A stretch of DNA of 64,000 nucleotides, from positions 2,418,001 to 2,482,000 of the forward strand of contig NZ_CP034412.1 of assembly GCF_006094275.1 (NCBI RefSeq). The letters run 5' to 3'. The number at the start of each line of letters is the position of its first letter. Position 1 is the first letter of the stretch. The notes under the pieces are model-generated. The model did not search any database. It saw nothing but the letters and a program-made list of their open reading frames with translations, and was not told the origin of the DNA. The position numbers and the translations under genes were made by a program. Origin of the DNA: Glutamicibacter creatinolyticus (GTDB lineage: Bacteria; Actinomycetota; Actinomycetes; Actinomycetales; Micrococcaceae). Shown one piece after another: positions 61,354 through 64,000 of this stretch.

Positions 61354-64000
61354 CTACTTCTCGGTCTTCTTCGCGGTGGTCTTGGCCGTGGTGGCCTTCT
61401 TTGCCGTGGAGGCCTTCGTGGTGCTCTTCTTGGTGGTCGTCGCCTTCTTGGCCGGGGCCTTCTTGGCGGCGCTCTTGCGCTTGAGCGGGCCGCGGGCCCG
61501 TTTCTCGGCCAGCAGCTCGATGGCCTTTTCCCGGGTCAGCTCCTCGATCGCGGTGCCTCGCGGGACGGTGATGTTCGTTTCCCCGTCGGTGATGTACGGT
61601 CCGAAGCGGCCGTCCTTGACCACGATGTTCTTCTCACTGGTCGGGTCGGTGCCGAATTCGGCCAGCGGCGGCACCGCGGCACGCCGGCCGCGCTGCTTGG
61701 GCTGGGCGTAGATCGCCAGCGCCTCCTCCAGGGTGATGGTGAAGATCTGCTCCTCGGATTCAATGGAACGCGAGTCGCTGCCCTTCTTCAGGTACGGGCC
61801 GAAGCGCCCGTTCTGCACCGTGATTTCCTCACCCTCGGCATCGGTGCCCACCACGCGCGGCAGGCTCAGCAGCTTCAGCGCCTCCTCCAGCGTGACGGTC
61901 TCAATGCTCATTGACTTGAACAGCGAACCGGTGCGCGGCTTGATCTTGGCCGGCTTCTTCGGCGGCTTGGGCTTGCCGTTCTTGTAGTACTCCACCGGCT
62001 GGGCGGCCAGTTCCTCGGCGGTCGGCTCCGGGATCACCTCGGTGACGTAGGCGCCGTAGCGCCCGTCCTTAGCCAGGATGGTGCGCCCGGTCTGCGGATC
62101 CACCCCCAGCTCGCGTTCGGAAACCTGCGAGTTGGCGAACAGCTCCTCGGCCTTTTCCGCCGTCAGCTCATCCGGGGCCAGGTCCTCGGGCACGTTCGCG
62201 CGCTCCGGGGTGGCGTCCTCGGCCGCATCGGCGGGCAGGGCGCGTTCCAGGTAGGGGCCGAACTTGCCCACGCGCAGCACGATGTCATCGGTGATGGCAA
62301 TGGAGTTGATGGCCCGGGCGTCAATGTCCCCCAGGTTTTCCACCACGTGCTTCAGCCCGCTGGCCGCGTCGCTGCCGAAGTAGAACAGGTTCAGCCAGTC
62401 GCTGCGGGCGCGCTGGCCCTTGGCGATCTCGTCCAGGTCATCTTCCAGCCGGGCGGTGAAGTCGTAGTCCACGTACTGGGCGAAGTGCTCCTCCAACAGG
62501 CGGATCACCGAGAAGGCGATCCAGCTGGGCACCAGGGCGCCGCCGCGCTTGGTGACGTAGCCACGGTCCATGATGGTGGAAATGGTCGGCGCGTAGGTGG
62601 AGGGGCGCCCGATCTCCCGCTTTTCCAGTTCCGCCACGATCGAGGCTTCGGTGTAGCGGGCCGGCGGGGTGGTTTCGTGGCCCAGGGCCTCCAGTTCGGT
62701 GCCGTTCAGCCCGTCCCCGACCTTCAGCTGCGGCAAGCGGGCCTCGGCGGACTCGCTGGCCTCGGCCTCCGGGGTGGTGTCCTTGCCCTCCTCGTAGGCG
62801 GCCAGGAAGCCGCGGAAGGTGATCACGGTGCCGGAGGCGGAGAACTCGGCCACCCGCTGGTCGCTGGCGGTGCCTGCCAGCTTGATGGTGGCGGTAAAGC
62901 CCTTCGCGTCGGACATCTGGGAGGCGACGGTGCGCTTCCAGATCAGCTCGTACAGGGTGTACTCGTCCTTGCTCAGCGAGGCGCGCACATCCCTGGGCCG
63001 ACGGAACATGTCACCGGCCGGGCGAATGGCTTCGTGGGCCTCCTGCGCGGCGTCGGTCTTGGCCTTGTAGACGCGCGGACGCTCGGGCACCGAGTCCGCG
63101 CCGTACAGTTCGGTGGCCTGGGTGCGGGCCGCGTGCACGGCCTCGTTGGAGAGGAACACCGAGTCGGTACGCATATAGGTGATGTAGCCGTTTTCATACA
63201 GGCGCTGGGCGACCTGCATGGTGATCCGCGAGCTCCAGCGCAGCTTGCGCGAGGCTTCCTGCTGCAGCGTGGAGGTGGTGAACGGTGCGGCCGGGCGGCG
63301 GGTGTAGGGCTTGTCCTCCACCGAGGTGACCTTGAAATCGGCCTCGGCCAGGTTTTCCACCAGCGAGCGGGCGGCCGCCTCGTCAAGGTGGGTCACCGCG
63401 CTGCGCGAGCTCTTGAGCTGCCCACGGTCATCGAAGTCGCGGCCGGAGGCCACGCGGGCCCCGTCCACGGAGGAAAGCTTGGCGGCAAAGGATTCGGCGT
63501 TGCCGGTGGCGAAGACGCCCTTGATGTCCCAGTAGCCGGCGGAGATGAACGCCATGCGTTCGCGTTCACGCTCCACCACCAGGCGGGTGGCCACCGACTG
63601 CACACGGCCGGCGGAGAGCCCGCGGGCGATCTTGCGCCAGAGCACCGGGGAGATTTCGTAGCCGTAGAGGCGGTCCAGCACGCGCCGGGTCTCCTGCGCG
63701 TCCACCAGGTCGGTGTCCAGTTCGCGCATGTTGCCCAGGGCGCGTTCGATGCCCTCCTTGGTGATCTCGGTGAAGGCCAGGCGGCGCACCGGCACCTTGG
63801 GCTTGAGCACCTGCAGCAGGTGCCACGCGATGGCTTCGCCCTCGCGGTCCGCATCTGTGGCCAGGTAGAGCTCGTCGGCTTCCTTCAGCTTGGCCTTCAG
63901 CTCGGAGACGCGCTTCTTCTTGTCCGGGTACACCACGTAGTAGGGCTCGAAGTCGTTGTCCAGGTCGACCGCAAACTTGCCCACCGAGGTCTTCTTCAGC
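61354..64000 (-). CDS. topA: DNA topoisomerase I (5' end outside window)
   Basis: A type IA topoisomerase that relaxes negative supercoils. About 880 codons are visible and the N-terminal part of the TOPRIM domain is cut off. Seen are the TOPRIM acidic motif TDADREGEAIAW, GLSAGRVQSVATRLV, the catalytic Tyr in GYITYMRTDS, and C-terminal repeats with GRFGPYL/GRYGAYV/GRFGPYI in place of zinc fingers, as usual in Actinobacteria. The chain ends in a Lys/Ala/Thr-rich tail of about 45 residues that aids DNA binding. The frame is open to the window edge. Confidence 0.96.
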   Translation of the reverse strand, partial: LKKTSVGKFAVDLDNDFEPYYVVYPDKKKRVSELKAKLKEADELYLATDADREGEAIAWHLLQVLKPKVPVRRLAFTEITKEGIERALGNMRELDTDLVDAQETRRVLDRLYGYEISPVLWRKIARGLSAGRVQSVATRLVVERERERMAFISAGYWDIKGVFATGNAESFAAKLSSVDGARVASGRDFDDRGQLKSSRSAVTHLDEAAARSLVENLAEADFKVTSVEDKPYTRRPAAPFTTSTLQQEASRKLRWSSRITMQVAQRLYENGYITYMRTDSVFLSNEAVHAARTQATELYGADSVPERPRVYKAKTDAAQEAHEAIRPAGDMFRRPRDVRASLSKDEYTLYELIWKRTVASQMSDAKGFTATIKLAGTASDQRVAEFSASGTVITFRGFLAAYEEGKDTTPEAEASESAEARLPQLKVGDGLNGTELEALGHETTPPARYTEASIVAELEKREIGRPSTYAPTISTIMDRGYVTKRGGALVPSWIAFSVIRLLEEHFAQYVDYDFTARLEDDLDEIAKGQRARSDWLNLFYFGSDAASGLKHVVENLGDIDARAINSIAITDDIVLRVGKFGPYLERALPADAAEDATPERANVPEDLAPDELTAEKAEELFANSQVSERELGVDPQTGRTILAKDGRYGAYVTEVIPEPTAEELAAQPVEYYKNGKPKPPKKPAKIKPRTGSLFKSMSIETVTLEEALKLLSLPRVVGTDAEGEEITVQNGRFGPYLKKGSDSRSIESEEQIFTITLEEALAIYAQPKQRGRRAAVPPLAEFGTDPTSEKNIVVKDGRFGPYITDGETNITVPRGTAIEELTREKAIELLAEKRARGPLKRKSAAKKAPAKKATTTKKSTTKASTAKKATTAKTTAKKTEK

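Noticed and set aside
61354-61520. Repetitive sequence at the topA 3' end as a tandem-repeat or CRISPR-like element
   Set aside because: It is the coding sequence of the Lys/Ala/Thr-rich tail of topoisomerase I, with codon-level repetition only.

Overview
The window comes from a high-GC Gram-positive bacterium. GC bias is strong at third codon positions, GTG and TTG starts are common, and the lineage-typical genes are actinobacterial: a BldC-like protein beside a 32-residue bS22, DUF4229 and PLDc_N proteins by menA, Rex and a glutaredoxin-like protein, and a topoisomerase I with a Lys/Ala-rich tail. A complete aerobic phenylacetate pathway and a branched-chain 2-oxoacid dehydrogenase next to the men genes suggest a soil or skin member of the Micrococcaceae (Arthrobacter, Glutamicibacter and relatives). 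The genus is inference.

Layout. 1-5.9 kb: end of an amino-acid ABC ATPase gene, then menD, a PhoX-type phosphatase and menC. 6-9.1 kb: PAP2 phosphatase, MFS exporter and a DUF1648-type membrane protein. 9.3-13.7 kb: a three-gene E1-alpha/E1-beta/E2 dehydrogenase operon with a divergent Lrp regulator. 13.8-35.7 kb: the phenylacetate (paa) genes in four transcription units (paaABCDEG; paaI-paaK followed by paaR; paaZ; paaJ-paaF-paaH). They are interspersed with an amino-acid ABC system with a fused receptor/permease, oligopeptidase B, a GNAT-GrpB fusion, a PnuC-like protein, a hotdog thioesterase, a tyrosine phosphatase and a RIO kinase. 36-37.5 kb: an MHS-family transporter. 37.6-47 kb: menB, menE, menA, small membrane proteins, a hemerythrin and the system II cytochrome c biogenesis operon (gpm-like, tlpA, ccdA, resB, ccsB). 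47-52.7 kb: membrane protein, kup, rex, glutaredoxin, HAD phosphatase, bS22, bldC. 53-58.5 kb: gdhA, ArsR regulator, acuC-like deacetylase, ktrB-ktrA. 58.5-64 kb: proC, TIM-barrel protein, ppx and the 3' part of topA.

How the genes work together. Phenylacetate is activated by PaaK, epoxidised by PaaABCDE, isomerised to the oxepin by PaaG, opened and oxidised by PaaZ, and degraded by PaaJ, PaaF and PaaH to acetyl-CoA and succinyl-CoA. PaaI is the rescue thioesterase. The four paa units each carry a 22-bp palindrome at the -10 region that closely matches the PaaR box described for Corynebacterium, so the TetR protein encoded behind paaK is very likely their shared repressor. The MenD/MenC/MenE/MenB/MenA set makes most of menaquinone. 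A thioesterase at 30.4 kb resembles the DHNA-CoA hydrolase that would close the gap between MenB and MenA.

The most notable points are the shared PaaR operator set, the placement of the catabolic genes inside an otherwise conserved men-ccs-rex-bS22-bldC-proC-ppx backbone, the long inverted repeat between the bkd operon and its Lrp regulator, and a short upstream ORF with a perfect Shine-Dalgarno sequence overlapping the RIO kinase start. No tRNA, rRNA, insertion sequence, prophage or CRISPR array was seen.
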